Shown: piece after piece, positions 47,200 to 57,511 of the stretch
Layout of the letters: each line of letters starts with the position of its first letter
How positions within the stretch are numbered: the stretch's first letter is position 1
Origin: Pandoraea oxalativorans
GTDB lineage: Bacteria > Pseudomonadota > Gammaproteobacteria > Burkholderiales > Burkholderiaceae
Length of the DNA: 64,000 nt
Direction of reading: 5' to 3'
Assembly: GCF_000972785.3 (NCBI RefSeq)
Contig: NZ_CP011253.3
Location: forward strand, 3,348,001-3,412,000
Program-made: the position numbers and the translations under genes
The notes under the pieces: model-generated
What the model saw: the letters and a program-made list of their open reading frames with translations, nothing else
Databases searched by the model: none
Told to the model about the DNA's origin: nothing

Positions 47200-49611
47200 T
47201 CAGTAGTTGCCGCGTTCGCGCGAAATGCGCATGGCGTGAACATCGTCCTGATGCCGCTCGCTGGGGCGCTCGCGCGCCACACGCATGACGTCCGGATTCA
47301 CACGGATGCGGCGCATCACGTTAGCCAGATGCACGCGGTCGCTCACCTGAATGAGGAAGCGTAGCGTGGCGGATTCGTCCGGCACCACTTCGTCCATCCC
47401 GATGTGCACGATGTTCGCGTCGGACGCCGTGATATCGGCCGCCACACGCGAGAACACGCCGCGATTGTGATGCACCAGTACCTTGATGCCGACGTCGAAC
47501 AGACGCCCCGGCTGCGGTGCCCACGCCACATCGATCCAGCGGGTCGGATCCTTGCGATGGATACGGCGCGCGACCGGACAGTCCGTGGTGTGGATCGCCA
47601 TGCCCAGCCCGATGCCGATGTAGCCCATGATGGCGTCGCCCGGAATCGGACGGCAGCATGCCGAGAACTGCACCGACATGCCTTCCGTGCCCGTGATGAG
47701 CACCGGCGGGCCGACGTTCTCGTCGCCCGTACGCGGCGAATCGGGATCGTCCGGGCTGTCGTCGTTCTCGCCTTCCTTGCCCGACGTGAGCACCGCGAGG
47801 CGCTTGGCCATCACGGCCGCGACCCGACGTCCCAGACCGATGTCGGCAAAGATGTCCTGACGATCCTTGTTGCCCGTCCACTGCGCGAGCTTGTCCCAGA
47901 TTTCCGGGGAGATCTCGCTCATCGTCAGGCCGTAACCCTTGAGCGCCTGCTCGACCAGACGCTCGCCCAGTTGCACCGACTCGGCGAAACGCATCGTCTT
48001 CAGGTAATGACGAATGGCCGAACGCGCCTTGCCAGTACGCACAAAGCCGAGCCACACGGGGTTCGGCTTCGAATACGGCGCGGTGATGACTTCTACGATG
48101 TCGCCGTTCTTCAGTTCGGTGCGAAGCGGCAGCAACTCGTTGTTGATCTTGACGGCCACGCACTGGTTGCCCAGATCGCTGTGAACCGAATAGGCGAAGT
48201 CGAGCGCCGTCGCACCGCGCGGCAGCGCCATGATGCGCGCCTTCGGCGTGAAGACGTAGACGGCATCGGGGAACAGGTCGATCTTGACGTGTTCGAGGAA
48301 TTCGGTGGAGTCGCCCGTCTCGCTCTGAATGTCGAGCAGCGACTGTAGCCACTGGTGTGCATGCTTCTGCACGTCGTTCATGTCCGCGCCGCCGTTCTTG
48401 TACAGCCAGTGCGCGGCCACGCCCGCTTCCGCAATCTCATGCATGCGGCGCGTGCGAATCTGGAATTCGATGGGCGTGCCGAAGGGGCCGACGAGCGTCG
48501 TATGCAACGACTGATAGCCGTTGACCTTCGGAATCGCGATGTAATCCTTGAACTTGCCCGGTACGGGCTTGTAGAGCGCGTGCAGCACGCCGAGCGCGAG
48601 ATAGCACTGTGCGTTCGACTCGACGACCACACGGAAGCCGTACACGTCCAGCACCTGCGAGAACGACAACTGCTTTTCCTGCATCTTCGTATAGATGCTG
48701 AAGAGCGTCTTCTCGCGGCCGAAGACGTCGGCACTGACTTCGCCGTCTTTCAGGGCCTTCTCGACCGCGTCGAGAATCTTGCCGACCACCTCTCGCCGGT
48801 TGCCGCGCGCGGCCTTCACGGCCTTGTCCAGCACGGCGTAACGACGCGGATGGTAATTCGCGAAGCTCAGATCCTGAAGTTCGCGATAGGTATTGTTCAG
48901 GCCGAGGCGGTGCGCAATCGGTGCGTAGATGTCGAGCGTTTCGCGCGCCACGCGGCGCTGCTTTTCCGTCGACGTCACGCCCAGCGTGCGCATGTTGTGC
49001 AAACGGTCGGCCAGCTTGACGAGAATGACGCGCACGTCGCGCGCCATCGCCAGCAGCATCTTGCGGAAGCTCTCGGCTTGCGCTTCTTCGCGGCTGCGAA
49101 ACTCCATTTTGTCGAGTTTCGACAGGCCGTCGACCAGCTCGGCGACCTTCGGTCCGAATCGCTCGGCGAGTTCGGCCTTGGTCACGCCCTGATCTTCCAT
49201 CACGTCGTGCAACAGGGCTGCCATGATCGACTGCGCGTCGAGTTTCCACTCGGCACAGATCTCGGCAACGGCTACGGGATGGGTGATGTAAGGCTGTCCG
49301 CTCTGGCGATACTGACCCAGGTGGGCCTCATCGCTGAACTGGAAGGCTTCTTTGATTTGCGCGAGGTCGCTTTCCTTGAGGTACTCCCCAAGCATGCCCT
49401 TGAGACGGGCGATCGAGACGACCTCGTGCTTGCGCGGCTGCTCGGGCGTTGCCGTCGGACCGAAGAGGTGCCGATAGGACTGCTCCAGCAGCGCGTCGAT
49501 ATACTGTCGCGTGGCGCTCTCGCCCTTTTTCTTCTTGCGCTCGGGCTTGGGCTCCCCCGCTTTGGGTTCATCCGCAGCGATGGACGTGGCCGGTGATTTC
49601 GCATGACTCAT
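47200..49611 (-). CDS. spoT: bifunctional (p)ppGpp synthetase/hydrolase
   Basis: 803 residues. The HD hydrolase domain has HDVMEDQG and RLHNMRTL. The synthetase domain has the YQSLHTTLVGPFG and EFQIRTRRMHEIAEAGVAAH segments. TGS (MALPRGATALDFAYSVHSDL), helical, zinc-finger-like (SACCRPIPGDAIMGY) and ACT domains follow. The intact HD motif shows it can hydrolyse ppGpp, as SpoT does. The rpoZ and gmk genes upstream are the standard spoT neighbours. An extra 35-residue Lys/Glu-rich N-terminal tail precedes the family start. Confidence 0.96.
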   Translation of the reverse strand: MSHAKSPATSIAADEPKAGEPKPERKKKKGESATRQYIDALLEQSYRHLFGPTATPEQPRKHEVVSIARLKGMLGEYLKESDLAQIKEAFQFSDEAHLGQYRQSGQPYITHPVAVAEICAEWKLDAQSIMAALLHDVMEDQGVTKAELAERFGPKVAELVDGLSKLDKMEFRSREEAQAESFRKMLLAMARDVRVILVKLADRLHNMRTLGVTSTEKQRRVARETLDIYAPIAHRLGLNNTYRELQDLSFANYHPRRYAVLDKAVKAARGNRREVVGKILDAVEKALKDGEVSADVFGREKTLFSIYTKMQEKQLSFSQVLDVYGFRVVVESNAQCYLALGVLHALYKPVPGKFKDYIAIPKVNGYQSLHTTLVGPFGTPIEFQIRTRRMHEIAEAGVAAHWLYKNGGADMNDVQKHAHQWLQSLLDIQSETGDSTEFLEHVKIDLFPDAVYVFTPKARIMALPRGATALDFAYSVHSDLGNQCVAVKINNELLPLRTELKNGDIVEVITAPYSKPNPVWLGFVRTGKARSAIRHYLKTMRFAESVQLGERLVEQALKGYGLTMSEISPEIWDKLAQWTGNKDRQDIFADIGLGRRVAAVMAKRLAVLTSGKEGENDDSPDDPDSPRTGDENVGPPVLITGTEGMSVQFSACCRPIPGDAIMGYIGIGLGMAIHTTDCPVARRIHRKDPTRWIDVAWAPQPGRLFDVGIKVLVHHNRGVFSRVAADITASDANIVHIGMDEVVPDESATLRFLIQVSDRVHLANVMRRIRVNPDVMRVARERPSERHQDDVHAMRISRERGNY

Positions 49612-49671
49612 ACATGTACCTGCTTCGTCGAGCGGCCCGGAACGTCACATCGCATCAGTGCAGTCTCCCGA

Positions 49672-49878
49672 TCAGAGCGGCACTTTCTTGAGCATCTCGA
49701 TGCCCACCTGGCCAGCTGCGATTTCGCGCAGCGCGACGACGGTCGGCTTGTCCTTGTTATTTTCGAGCTTCGGCGTGTGACCTTGCGCCAGTTGGCGGGC
49801 GCGGTAGGTCGCGGCGAGTGCGAGCTCGAAGCGATTCGGAATTTGTTTCAGGCAATCTTCAACGGTAATTCGGGCCAT
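49672..49878 (-). CDS. rpoZ: DNA-directed RNA polymerase omega subunit
   Basis: 68 residues starting [20 protein letters not shown], with [13 protein letters not shown] and [18 protein letters not shown] family segments. Omega helps assemble the polymerase beta' subunit and forms part of a ppGpp site. The start at 49878 follows AAGGA. It lies between gmk and spoT. Confidence 0.97.
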   Translation of the reverse strand: MARITVEDCLKQIPNRFELALAATYRARQLAQGHTPKLENNKDKPTVVALREIAAGQVGIEMLKKVPL

Positions 49879-49968
49879 AAGGAGGTTCCTTCTCAATATA
49901 AGGCGTATTCTATCGCAGCCGGCGCGCGCTCGCGCAAAACACGAGCGTTGCCAGCGAATGCGACGGTG

Positions 49969-50646
49969 TTACTCGTGATCGTTCGGCGCGTGGATATCCA
50001 GATCGGTGAACAACGTCTTGTGCCGCGCATACTGCGAAGCGAATCGCAGACGCACAGCAGTGAACACCGATTGCAGTTGATCCAGCGCGCGCTGGAATTC
50101 GTCATTGATGATGATGAAGTCCGCTTCCGGCGCGTGGGCGATCTCACCACCGGCCGCCAGCAAGCGGCGTGCAATGACCTTCGGCTCGTCGGTGCCGCGC
50201 TTTTTCAGGCGCTCTTCCAGCGCTTCGATGGACGGCGGCAGAATGAAGATACCGACCGCGTTCGAAAAGCGCTTGCGCACCTGCTGCGCGCCCTGCCAGT
50301 CGATTTCCAGCAGCACGTCCCGGCCTTCGCGCATCTGCTCTTCGATCCACACGCGCGACGTACCGTAATAGTTGCCGTGCACCTCGGCGCTTTCCAGAAA
50401 CTCGCCACGCTTGCGGCGCTCGAGAAACTGTTCGACCGAGATGAAGTTGTAGTGCACGCCTTCTTCTTCGTTGGCACGTGGTGCTCGCGTCGTGCAGGAG
50501 ATCGACAGACGAACGTCGCGATCCTGCGCGAGCAGCGCGTTGACGAGCGTGGACTTGCCCGCACCCGAAGGGGCGACCACCATGAACAGATTGCCGGGAT
50601 ACTCGGCATGCAAGGCGGGTTGCGGGGCGTGTGATTGCGGGGACAT
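49969..50646 (-). CDS. gmk: guanylate kinase
   Basis: 225 residues. The P-loop is [12 protein letters not shown], the GMP-binding segment is [20 protein letters not shown] and the lid region is [16 protein letters not shown]. It converts GMP to GDP. The N-terminal tail of about 18 residues is slightly longer than in E. coli. The yicC stop is six bases upstream, so the two genes are co-transcribed. Confidence 0.97.
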   Translation of the reverse strand: MSPQSHAPQPALHAEYPGNLFMVVAPSGAGKSTLVNALLAQDRDVRLSISCTTRAPRANEEEGVHYNFISVEQFLERRKRGEFLESAEVHGNYYGTSRVWIEEQMREGRDVLLEIDWQGAQQVRKRFSNAVGIFILPPSIEALEERLKKRGTDEPKVIARRLLAAGGEIAHAPEADFIIINDEFQRALDQLQSVFTAVRLRFASQYARHKTLFTDLDIHAPNDHE

Positions 50647-50651
50647 ACGAC

Positions 50652-51581
50652 TTACTCCAGATTCTGCACTTGCTCGCGCATCTGCTCGATGTAGAGCTTG
50701 AGCTCCATCGACGCATCGGCGAGTTCCTTCGAGGCTGCCTTCGAGCCGAGCGTATTCGCTTCGCGATTGAGCTCCTGCATCATGAAGTCGAGCCGTTTGC
50801 CGACCAGTCCTCCCTTGTCGAGGATGTGGCGGGTTTCCTTCAGGTGGGCGTCGAGTCGCGTGAGTTCTTCCGCAACGTCGATGCGCACGCCATAGATCGT
50901 CACTTCCTGACGAATGCGTTCCGCGACTTCTTCCTTGCTCGGTGCTGCCGAGCCTTCCGGCACGACCACGCCCAGCGCTTCTTGCAGACGATCGACGATC
51001 TTCTGTTGATGACGTGCAATCAGATCCGGCACGAGCGGTTGCAGGCCCGTGAGAATCGTCTCCATCTTCTCGATGCGCTCGATCAGGCTGGCCTTGAGCT
51101 GCGCCCCTTCGCGACGACGCACCTCGACGAGGTCGCCGATCGCGGCACGACCGGCATCGATCACGGCATCGCGCAGGGCTTCGGCCGTCACCGACTCTTC
51201 GCCGAGTACGCCCGGCCAGCGCAGGATTTCACCGGTGCGCATGCGTTCCGCATCGGGAAAATGAACGAGGACTTGCTGTTCGAGATCGGCGAGTTGTTTG
51301 ACGGCCTCGAGATTGAGCGCACCGTTGGTGCCGCTCTCGGGACGTTGCACGTTGATGCGGATATCGACCTTGCCGCGCGAGAGCTTGGCAGTGAGCGATT
51401 CACGCAACGACGGCTCGCACGCACGCGCTTCTTCGGGCATGCGGAATGCCAGATCGAGGAAGCGCGAATTGACCGTGCGCAATTCGACCGACACGCTCGC
51501 GCCTGCGGCTCCATCGGCATGCGCAATGTCGCGCGTGACGCTGGCGTAGCCGGTCATACTGTAGATATTGTTGTCTTTCAT
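50652..51581 (-). CDS. yicC: YicC family endoribonuclease
   Basis: 309 residues. The start [18 protein letters not shown] matches the YicC N-terminus (SMTGY). The C-terminal DUF1732 part reads [40 protein letters not shown] and [16 protein letters not shown]. YicC proteins are metal-dependent endoribonucleases that act on small RNAs in E. coli. The adjacent gmk gene is the usual neighbour. The frame is open upstream to 51791 without family content. Confidence 0.93.
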   Translation of the reverse strand: MKDNNIYSMTGYASVTRDIAHADGAAGASVSVELRTVNSRFLDLAFRMPEEARACEPSLRESLTAKLSRGKVDIRINVQRPESGTNGALNLEAVKQLADLEQQVLVHFPDAERMRTGEILRWPGVLGEESVTAEALRDAVIDAGRAAIGDLVEVRRREGAQLKASLIERIEKMETILTGLQPLVPDLIARHQQKIVDRLQEALGVVVPEGSAAPSKEEVAERIRQEVTIYGVRIDVAEELTRLDAHLKETRHILDKGGLVGKRLDFMMQELNREANTLGSKAASKELADASMELKLYIEQMREQVQNLE

Positions 51582-51793
51582 CGGGGTGACCGTTACCACA
51601 GCGCCGTGACACTTTTTCAGCGTGGCGATGGAGCAACCGGTTTCGCATGCAATGGATGAAACGGGATTATCGCATTTTCCGGCCCAAGGCTCCTGAATCC
51701 GCGCACGACACCGGCGCGCGCCGCCAAGCTTTTGGCGTTTAGCGATACCATTCGGGTATTGCCGCATAAATTTACCTCGCAGGACATTCATCC

Positions 51794-52522
<729 letters not shown>

Positions 52523-52524
52523 CG

Positions 52525-53142
52525 ATGGCCATGCAGAAGATCGTGCTGGCGTCGAACAATCCGGGCAAGCTGCGCGAATTCGCCTCGTTGTTCGCGCCGC
52601 TCGGCATCGAGTTGGTCCCGCAGGGCATGCTCGGCGTGTCCGAGGCCGACGAACCGCACGTGACTTTCATCGAGAACGCTTTGACGAAGGCGCGTCACGC
52701 CGCCGCTGCGACCGGTCTGCCCGCGCTCGCCGACGACTCCGGCCTGTGCGTGCCGATCCTCGGCGGTGCGCCGGGCGTGTATTCCGCACGTTACGCCGCG
52801 CGCGCCGGCCGTGAGAAGTCGGATGCCGCGAACAACCGTCATCTGATCGAACAACTGGCCCCGCATGCCGACACGCCGGGCTATCGCGATGCGTATTACT
52901 TCGCGGCGCTCGTGCTCGTGCGTCACGCAGAAGATCCGCAACCGATCATCGCCGAAGGGCGCTGGGATGGTGAGATCGTGGACGACGCACGTGGCGCGCA
53001 TGGCTTCGGCTACGATCCGCACTTCCTCATCCGCTCGCTGAATCAGACGGCTGCCGAACTCGATCCCGCCGTGAAAAACGCCCACAGCCACCGCGCTCGC
53101 GCATTGCGCGTGCTGCTGGAAAAGCTGGGGCGGGAGGCGTAA
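52525..53142 (+). CDS. rdgB: dITP/XTP pyrophosphatase (RdgB/HAM1)
   Basis: 205 residues. It hydrolyses dITP and XTP to the monophosphates and keeps non-canonical purines out of nucleic acids. Signatures: VLASNNPGKLREFASL, FIENALTKARHAA, PALADDSGLCVPILGGAPGV (acidic pair) and AHGFGYDPHFL. The start at 52525 has a second ATG two codons later. It lies between rph and hemW with almost no gaps. Confidence 0.97.
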   Translation: MAMQKIVLASNNPGKLREFASLFAPLGIELVPQGMLGVSEADEPHVTFIENALTKARHAAAATGLPALADDSGLCVPILGGAPGVYSARYAARAGREKSDAANNRHLIEQLAPHADTPGYRDAYYFAALVLVRHAEDPQPIIAEGRWDGEIVDDARGAHGFGYDPHFLIRSLNQTAAELDPAVKNAHSHRARALRVLLEKLGREA

Positions 53143-53147
53143 GTCGT

Positions 53148-54368
53148 ATGAGTGAGTCCACGTTGCCCGTGCAGAACTTTCTGCGGCCCGGCAAGATCAG
53201 TTTGCCGGCGTTGCCGCCGATGTCGCTGTACGTGCATTTCCCGTGGTGTGTGCGCAAGTGCCCCTACTGCGATTTCAACTCGCACGAGTGGCGTGGCGAA
53301 GGCGGCGCGCAGGCATTTCCCGAGCAGGCTTATCTGGACGCATTGCGTCAGGATCTCGAACAGGCGTTGCCGCTGGTGTGGGGACGTCCGGTGCACACGG
53401 TCTTTATCGGCGGCGGCACACCGAGTCTGTTGTCGGCAGCAGGTCTGGACCGTTTGCTCTCGGATCTGCGCGCCCTGCTGCCGCTCGACGCCGACGCCGA
53501 GATCACGATGGAAGCCAACCCCGGCACGTTCGAAGCGGACAAATTCCGCAGTTTCCGCGCGAGCGGGGTCAACCGGTTGTCCGTCGGCATCCAGAGCTTC
53601 AACAGCGAGCATCTGAAGGCGCTCGGCCGTATTCACGATGGCGACGAAGCCCGTCATGCCATCGAGATCGCGCAGGCGAATTTCGACAACTTCAATCTCG
53701 ACCTGATGTTCGCGTTGCCGAACCAGACGCTCGCGCAATGTCAGCAGGATGTGGAGACGGCGATCTCGTTCGCTCCGCCACATCTGTCGCTGTATCACCT
53801 CACGCTCGAACCCAACACGCAGTTCCATAAGTATCCGCCGACAGTGCCGGACGACGACACGTCGGCCGACATGCAGGACTGGATTGCCGAGCGCACTGCG
53901 GCGGCGGGCTACGGACGTTACGAGGTGTCGGCGTACGCACAGCCGCACCGACGCGCCAAGCATAATCTGAATTACTGGGAGTTCGGCGACTACCTTGGCA
54001 TCGGCGCGGGCGCGCACAGCAAGATTTCGTTCCCCCATCGTGTGCTGCGCCAGGTGCGTCACAAGCATCCGCAGCGATTCATGGAGGCGGCCGCCGCCGG
54101 TAACGCGGTTCAGGAAGAGCGCGAAGTCGATGCGCGCGAATTGCCGTTCGAATTCATGCTGAACGCGTTGCGTCTGACCGATGGTGTGAAGAGCGAGCTG
54201 TTTGCCGAGCGCACGGGCTTGCCGATGGCGAAGATCGCCAAGGCGCTCGCCGCCGGGGTCGAAAAGGGCCTGCTCGTCGACGATCCGCAACGGATCGCCC
54301 CGACCGAGTTGGGACAGCGCTTCCTGAACGACTTGCAAGGGATGTTTCTGGAAGGCGACAAGAAGTAA
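53148..54368 (+). CDS. hemW: radical SAM heme chaperone HemW
   Basis: 406 residues. The radical SAM cluster site is Cys34, Cys38 and Cys41 (PWCVRKCPYCDFNSHEW). GGGTPSLLSA and the HemW C-terminal domain (NYWEFGDYLGIGAGAHSKI, LPFEFMLNALRLTDG) follow. HemW transfers heme to respiratory proteins; the CXXXCXXC plus FNSHE context distinguishes it from HemN. It is the last gene of the rph-rdgB-hemW unit. Confidence 0.94.
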   Translation: MSESTLPVQNFLRPGKISLPALPPMSLYVHFPWCVRKCPYCDFNSHEWRGEGGAQAFPEQAYLDALRQDLEQALPLVWGRPVHTVFIGGGTPSLLSAAGLDRLLSDLRALLPLDADAEITMEANPGTFEADKFRSFRASGVNRLSVGIQSFNSEHLKALGRIHDGDEARHAIEIAQANFDNFNLDLMFALPNQTLAQCQQDVETAISFAPPHLSLYHLTLEPNTQFHKYPPTVPDDDTSADMQDWIAERTAAAGYGRYEVSAYAQPHRRAKHNLNYWEFGDYLGIGAGAHSKISFPHRVLRQVRHKHPQRFMEAAAAGNAVQEEREVDARELPFEFMLNALRLTDGVKSELFAERTGLPMAKIAKALAAGVEKGLLVDDPQRIAPTELGQRFLNDLQGMFLEGDKK

Positions 54369-54394
54369 TCGGCCTGCAACGACGCAGACGACAA

Positions 54395-54435
54395 CGGCGG
54401 GACATCTTCGATTGAGATGCCCCGCCGTTTTTCAT
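54395..54435 (+). terminator. rho-independent terminator after hemW
   Basis: CGGCGGGACATCT pairs with AGATGCCCCGCCG (13 pairs with one mismatch), followed by TTTTTC. Confidence 0.85.
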
Positions 54436-54543
54436 TGTCGCGGGTCGTCCTTCGCGATGGGCGCGGTCCCAAGCACACATCAACGTCCCATACCCGTGTC
54501 GCGGTTCGACGTGTGGCTTCGCGACTCCCGGTGTGGCTCGCCC

Positions 54544-56304
54544 CTAACCCAGTGCGCCCCCCATCTCCCTCAGCGCCTTGCGGATGATCTTGCCGGTCAC
54601 GGTCATCGGCAGTTCAGGCAGGAAAACGACCTTGCGCGGGTATTCGTGCGCGGCGAGGCGGTGCTTGACGAAGTCCTGAATCTCCTTAGCCAGCGCATCC
54701 GAGGGTTCATACCCTTCGCGCAGCACGACGAACGCCTTCACGATCTCGGTGCGCAGGTCGTCGGGCTCACCGACCACCGCAGCAAATTGCACCGACGGAT
54801 GCCGGATGAGGCAGTCCTCGATCGGTCCCGGACCGATCCGGTAGCCGGCGCTGGTAATGACGTCGTCCGACCGGCCGGTGAACGTGATGTAGCCGTTCTC
54901 GTCGACGAATCCCGAGTCGCCCGTGAGCAGGAAGTCGCCACGATATTTGTCCATGGTGGCGTCCGGGTTGTGCCAGTAGCCAAGGAACATCACCGGGTTG
55001 GGCCGTGCGATGGCGATGTTGCCCACGGCCCCTGTGGGTAGCGGCGTGCCGTCGTCATCGACGATGGTGACGTCATGCCCGCGCACGGCGCGTCCGATGG
55101 CGCCGGGCAGCGCCGGGAATTCCGCCGCGCACGAGGAGACGACCATATTGCACTCCGTCTGCCCGTAGAACTCGTTGATGTCGACGCCGAGGTGCTCGCG
55201 TCCCCACGCCAGCAGTTCGGGGCCGAGCGACTCGCCGCCGCTGGCGACGGAGCGCAATTGCAGCGGCCAGTGGTCGCGCGGGGATGGCACAGTGCGCAGC
55301 ATCTTGAGCGCGGTCGGCGGCAGGAAGGTATTTCGCACGCCGTGACGCGCCATCAGATCGAAGGCGGCCACCGGATCGAACTTTTCGAAGCGTCGTGACA
55401 GGACCGGCACGCCGTGATGCGGCGCGGGCAACAGCACGTCGAGCAGCCCGCCGATCCAGGCCCAGTCGGCGGGCGTCCAGATCAGATCGCCCTCCTGCGG
55501 GAAGCCGTTGTGCGACGTCTCCACCCCCGGCAAATGCCCGAGCAGCACCCGATGCGCGTGCAGCGCGCCCTTGGGTTTGCCCGTGGTGCCGGAGGTGTAG
55601 ATGATCACGGCCGGTGCGTCGGCGCGGGTCTGGACGGGCTCGAAATGCGTATCGCGCGAGACGATCGCTGGCCACAGTGCGAGCAAACCGTCTTCGGCGA
55701 CGCCCCAGTCCTCATCGTCGGCGACGTGATGATGCGCTTCGGGCAGATCGTCATGGACGACGTACACGAGTCGCAGGTCGGGTAGCTCGGCGCGGATGTC
55801 GTCGATCTTGCCGATGCTCGCGAGGTCGGTGACGAGCACTGCTGCGCCGGAGTTCTGCAGACGATAGGCGAGCGCTTCCGGGCCAAACAGCGTGAATAGC
55901 GGGACGGCGATCGCACCGAGTTTGTACGCGGCGACGTGGGCGACGAGTGTGGCGGGCGACTGCGGCAGGAAGATGCCGATGCGGTCCCCCGCCTTGACGC
56001 CGTTGGCGCGCCATTCGTTGGCGAGTTGATTGGAGAGTTGTTTGAGGACGCCGAATGTGAGGCGCACGTGCGCGCCGTCTGCGCTTTCGTGGATGAGGGC
56101 AAGACGGTTGGTGCCGTCGGCCCACTTGTCGCAGACGTCGACGCCAATGTTGTAGAGCGTGGGGATCTGCCAGGTGAAGGGCGCGGCAGTCGAGTCGGCG
56201 TTTGCCGGGTTGGTTGCGTTCTTGTTTGGCGCGGGGGTCACGCGCTCGCCACTGGCGTCATTCGACGTCTCTTGGGCGGGGGCACGGGAGGTGTCGGCAT
56301 CCAT
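54544..56304 (-). CDS. AMP-dependent acyl-CoA synthetase (acetyl/medium-chain CoA ligase-like)
   Basis: 586 residues. The ANL superfamily motifs are P-loop YTSGTTGKPKGALHAHR, NEFYGQTECNMVVSSCA, GDFLLTGDSGFVDENGYITF, RSDDVITSAGYRIGPGPIED and the catalytic Lys in MTVTGKIIRKALRE. The overall wording (LPAPHHGVPVLSRRFEKFDP, VRNTFLPPTALKML) places it with medium-chain or branched acyl-CoA synthetases rather than strict acetyl-CoA synthetase. An extra N-terminal tail of about 40 residues is Ala/Thr/Asn-rich. It has its own promoter region toward 56,305-56,460. Confidence 0.88.
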   Translation of the reverse strand: MDADTSRAPAQETSNDASGERVTPAPNKNATNPANADSTAAPFTWQIPTLYNIGVDVCDKWADGTNRLALIHESADGAHVRLTFGVLKQLSNQLANEWRANGVKAGDRIGIFLPQSPATLVAHVAAYKLGAIAVPLFTLFGPEALAYRLQNSGAAVLVTDLASIGKIDDIRAELPDLRLVYVVHDDLPEAHHHVADDEDWGVAEDGLLALWPAIVSRDTHFEPVQTRADAPAVIIYTSGTTGKPKGALHAHRVLLGHLPGVETSHNGFPQEGDLIWTPADWAWIGGLLDVLLPAPHHGVPVLSRRFEKFDPVAAFDLMARHGVRNTFLPPTALKMLRTVPSPRDHWPLQLRSVASGGESLGPELLAWGREHLGVDINEFYGQTECNMVVSSCAAEFPALPGAIGRAVRGHDVTIVDDDGTPLPTGAVGNIAIARPNPVMFLGYWHNPDATMDKYRGDFLLTGDSGFVDENGYITFTGRSDDVITSAGYRIGPGPIEDCLIRHPSVQFAAVVGEPDDLRTEIVKAFVVLREGYEPSDALAKEIQDFVKHRLAAHEYPRKVVFLPELPMTVTGKIIRKALREMGGALG

Positions 56305-56465
56305 GCGGTGTCTCCGGGGTCATGTCTGGCCTCGCACGGTAACGCCGGGGGCGTACACCGCACGTCTTCAGGCATGATGCATGCCGGGCGGTGACAAGAC
56401 AAGGGGGGACGGGGGTCATCCCAGGAAATTAGCGGGGTGTGAGGCGATTTTGGTTGCGCGAAGGC

Positions 56466-56493
56466 TTCACACGGCGGGATGTACAGGTATAAT
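56466..56493 (+). promoter_or_regulatory. sigma-70 promoter of the tRNA-Ser gene
   Basis: TTCACA (56466-56471) and a perfect TATAAT (56488-56493) with a 16-base spacer, about 135 bases upstream of the tRNA. The leader between them contains GC-rich inverted sequences and would be processed away. The rest of the 56,305-56,627 interval holds no gene. Confidence 0.55.
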
Positions 56494-56627
56494 GCGCGCT
56501 GCCGTGCGGTACTGGTCTGCTTTGGAGCGTAAACGACTCCGACGCCGATGACACCGGACCGCACGCATCTCAAGTCGTCACCCGGACGACATCCCAGGCC
56601 ACGATTCTGCATCGTGCGCAACGCCCC

Positions 56628-56717
56628 GGAGGCGTGCCAGAGTGGTTTAATGGACCGGTCTTGAAAACCGGCGAAGGGGTAACCCTTCCGTGAGTTCGAA
56701 TCTCACCGCCTCCGCCA
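56628..56717 (+). tRNA. tRNA-Ser (anticodon UGA)
   Basis: Acceptor arms GGAGGCG and CGCCTCC pair fully, followed by G and an encoded CCA. The anticodon stem CCGGT/ACCGG closes the loop CTTGAAA with anticodon TGA. There is a long variable arm (CGAAGGGGTAACCCTTCCG region) as required for class II serine tRNA, and a TTCGAAT T-loop. It is the last core gene before the accessory region and may be its integration site. Confidence 0.95.
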
Positions 56718-56827
56718 GAATTTCTTGGGTTTCACGGTAGTGCCTACTGACATCCGCAAGCGGTGCTCCGCAATTTTTTCGGGGTTGCTCCGCAAAAGCT
56801 GGGAAAGCTGCGGCTGCACCGAACCGC

Positions 56828-56873
56828 AAAACTGACTGCGACAGCAGGTTTTACGCACTCTCGCAGTCGTCAG
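56828..56873 (-). terminator. terminator after the proline-rich/2TM gene set
   Basis: On the minus strand CTGACGACTGCGA pairs with TCGCAGTCAG (one bulge) around a long loop, followed by TTTTGC. It lies just past the stop of the last small gene, supporting a real transcription unit ending here. Confidence 0.65.
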
Positions 56874-56879
56874 ACCTTT

Positions 56880-57008
56880 TTATTTTCCAGTCTTGGCAGG
56901 CTTCACCGCAGGCATCGGTGGTGGTTTCTTGTTTACAGGCGGAAGATTTGCATTCCGTTCTTCCCTGCGAGGTGGCACCAAATTGGGCGTAGGTTTCTGA
57001 TTATTCAT
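56880..57008 (-). CDS. small proline-rich protein (distal copy)
   Basis: 42 residues (MNNQKPTPNLVPPRREERNA, then NLPPVNKKPPPMPAVKPAKT and GK). It is rich in Pro and Lys, with no hydrophobic segment and probably no fixed fold. The ATG at 57008 overlaps the end of the two-transmembrane gene by eight bases, so it is translationally coupled. Its C-terminus (KKPPPMPAVKPAK) resembles that of the other small protein (RRPPPVPTIKPPK), so the two are likely duplicates. Function unknown; they could be ligands, inhibitors or protease substrates for their neighbours. Confidence 0.6.
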   Translation of the reverse strand: MNNQKPTPNLVPPRREERNANLPPVNKKPPPMPAVKPAKTGK

Positions 57009-57504
57009 CGGCGTGTCCGTAATGATGATTTAGATACTGAAATGCCCTTTCCTCTCCCTTCTGCAAGAGTTGAGGGTTGTCCGGCAGCCCCCCATGGGGA
57101 AAATGAGCTTTGAGAGCCTTAGACACACGCTCCTGAAGATCCGCCCTTGCTTTGCTTATCTCGACGTCGGTCAACAGTCCGTCGGCAATCTCACACCATT
57201 TGCGCTCTGCCCAGTTTTGGATTGATTTGTACTCATGAGCGCACGCAGACGCCGACTTGACCCGTGCAGAAAACGGAAGAAACTTGCTCGTCGCCGACAC
57301 AATCTGCGTTGCAACAATAATCCCGCTCCAAATCAGCGGAAACTGTTTGAATATGGCCCAAATTCCGAGACTTGCCGAAGACGCCACGGCTAGCACGACA
57401 TTCGTGCGACGCTCCTTAACGATAGACTCCTGACAATACGCATCCAGAAAATACCCATGAACAATGAGTTCGTAAAGCGCACGCCAGAATCGCTGTTGGG
57501 ACAT
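57001..57504 (-). CDS. two-transmembrane protein, SLATT-like
   Basis: 167 residues. Two adjacent transmembrane helices lie at about 35-52 and 57-75 (NVVLAVASSASLGIWAIF, PLIWSGIIVATQIVSATS), flanked by an N-terminal amphipathic stretch and a long helical C-terminal part (EYKSIQNWAERKWCEIADGL, TDVEISKARADLQERVSKAL). The 2TM-plus-helix plan is that of SLATT/2TM effectors found in bacterial conflict systems; I recognise the plan, not a specific family. Base composition is visibly more AT-rich than the core genes. It is sandwiched between the two proline-rich genes. Confidence 0.7.
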   Translation of the reverse strand: MSQQRFWRALYELIVHGYFLDAYCQESIVKERRTNVVLAVASSASLGIWAIFKQFPLIWSGIIVATQIVSATSKFLPFSARVKSASACAHEYKSIQNWAERKWCEIADGLLTDVEISKARADLQERVSKALKAHFPHGGLPDNPQLLQKGEERAFQYLNHHYGHADE

Positions 57505-57511
57505 GCGAAAC

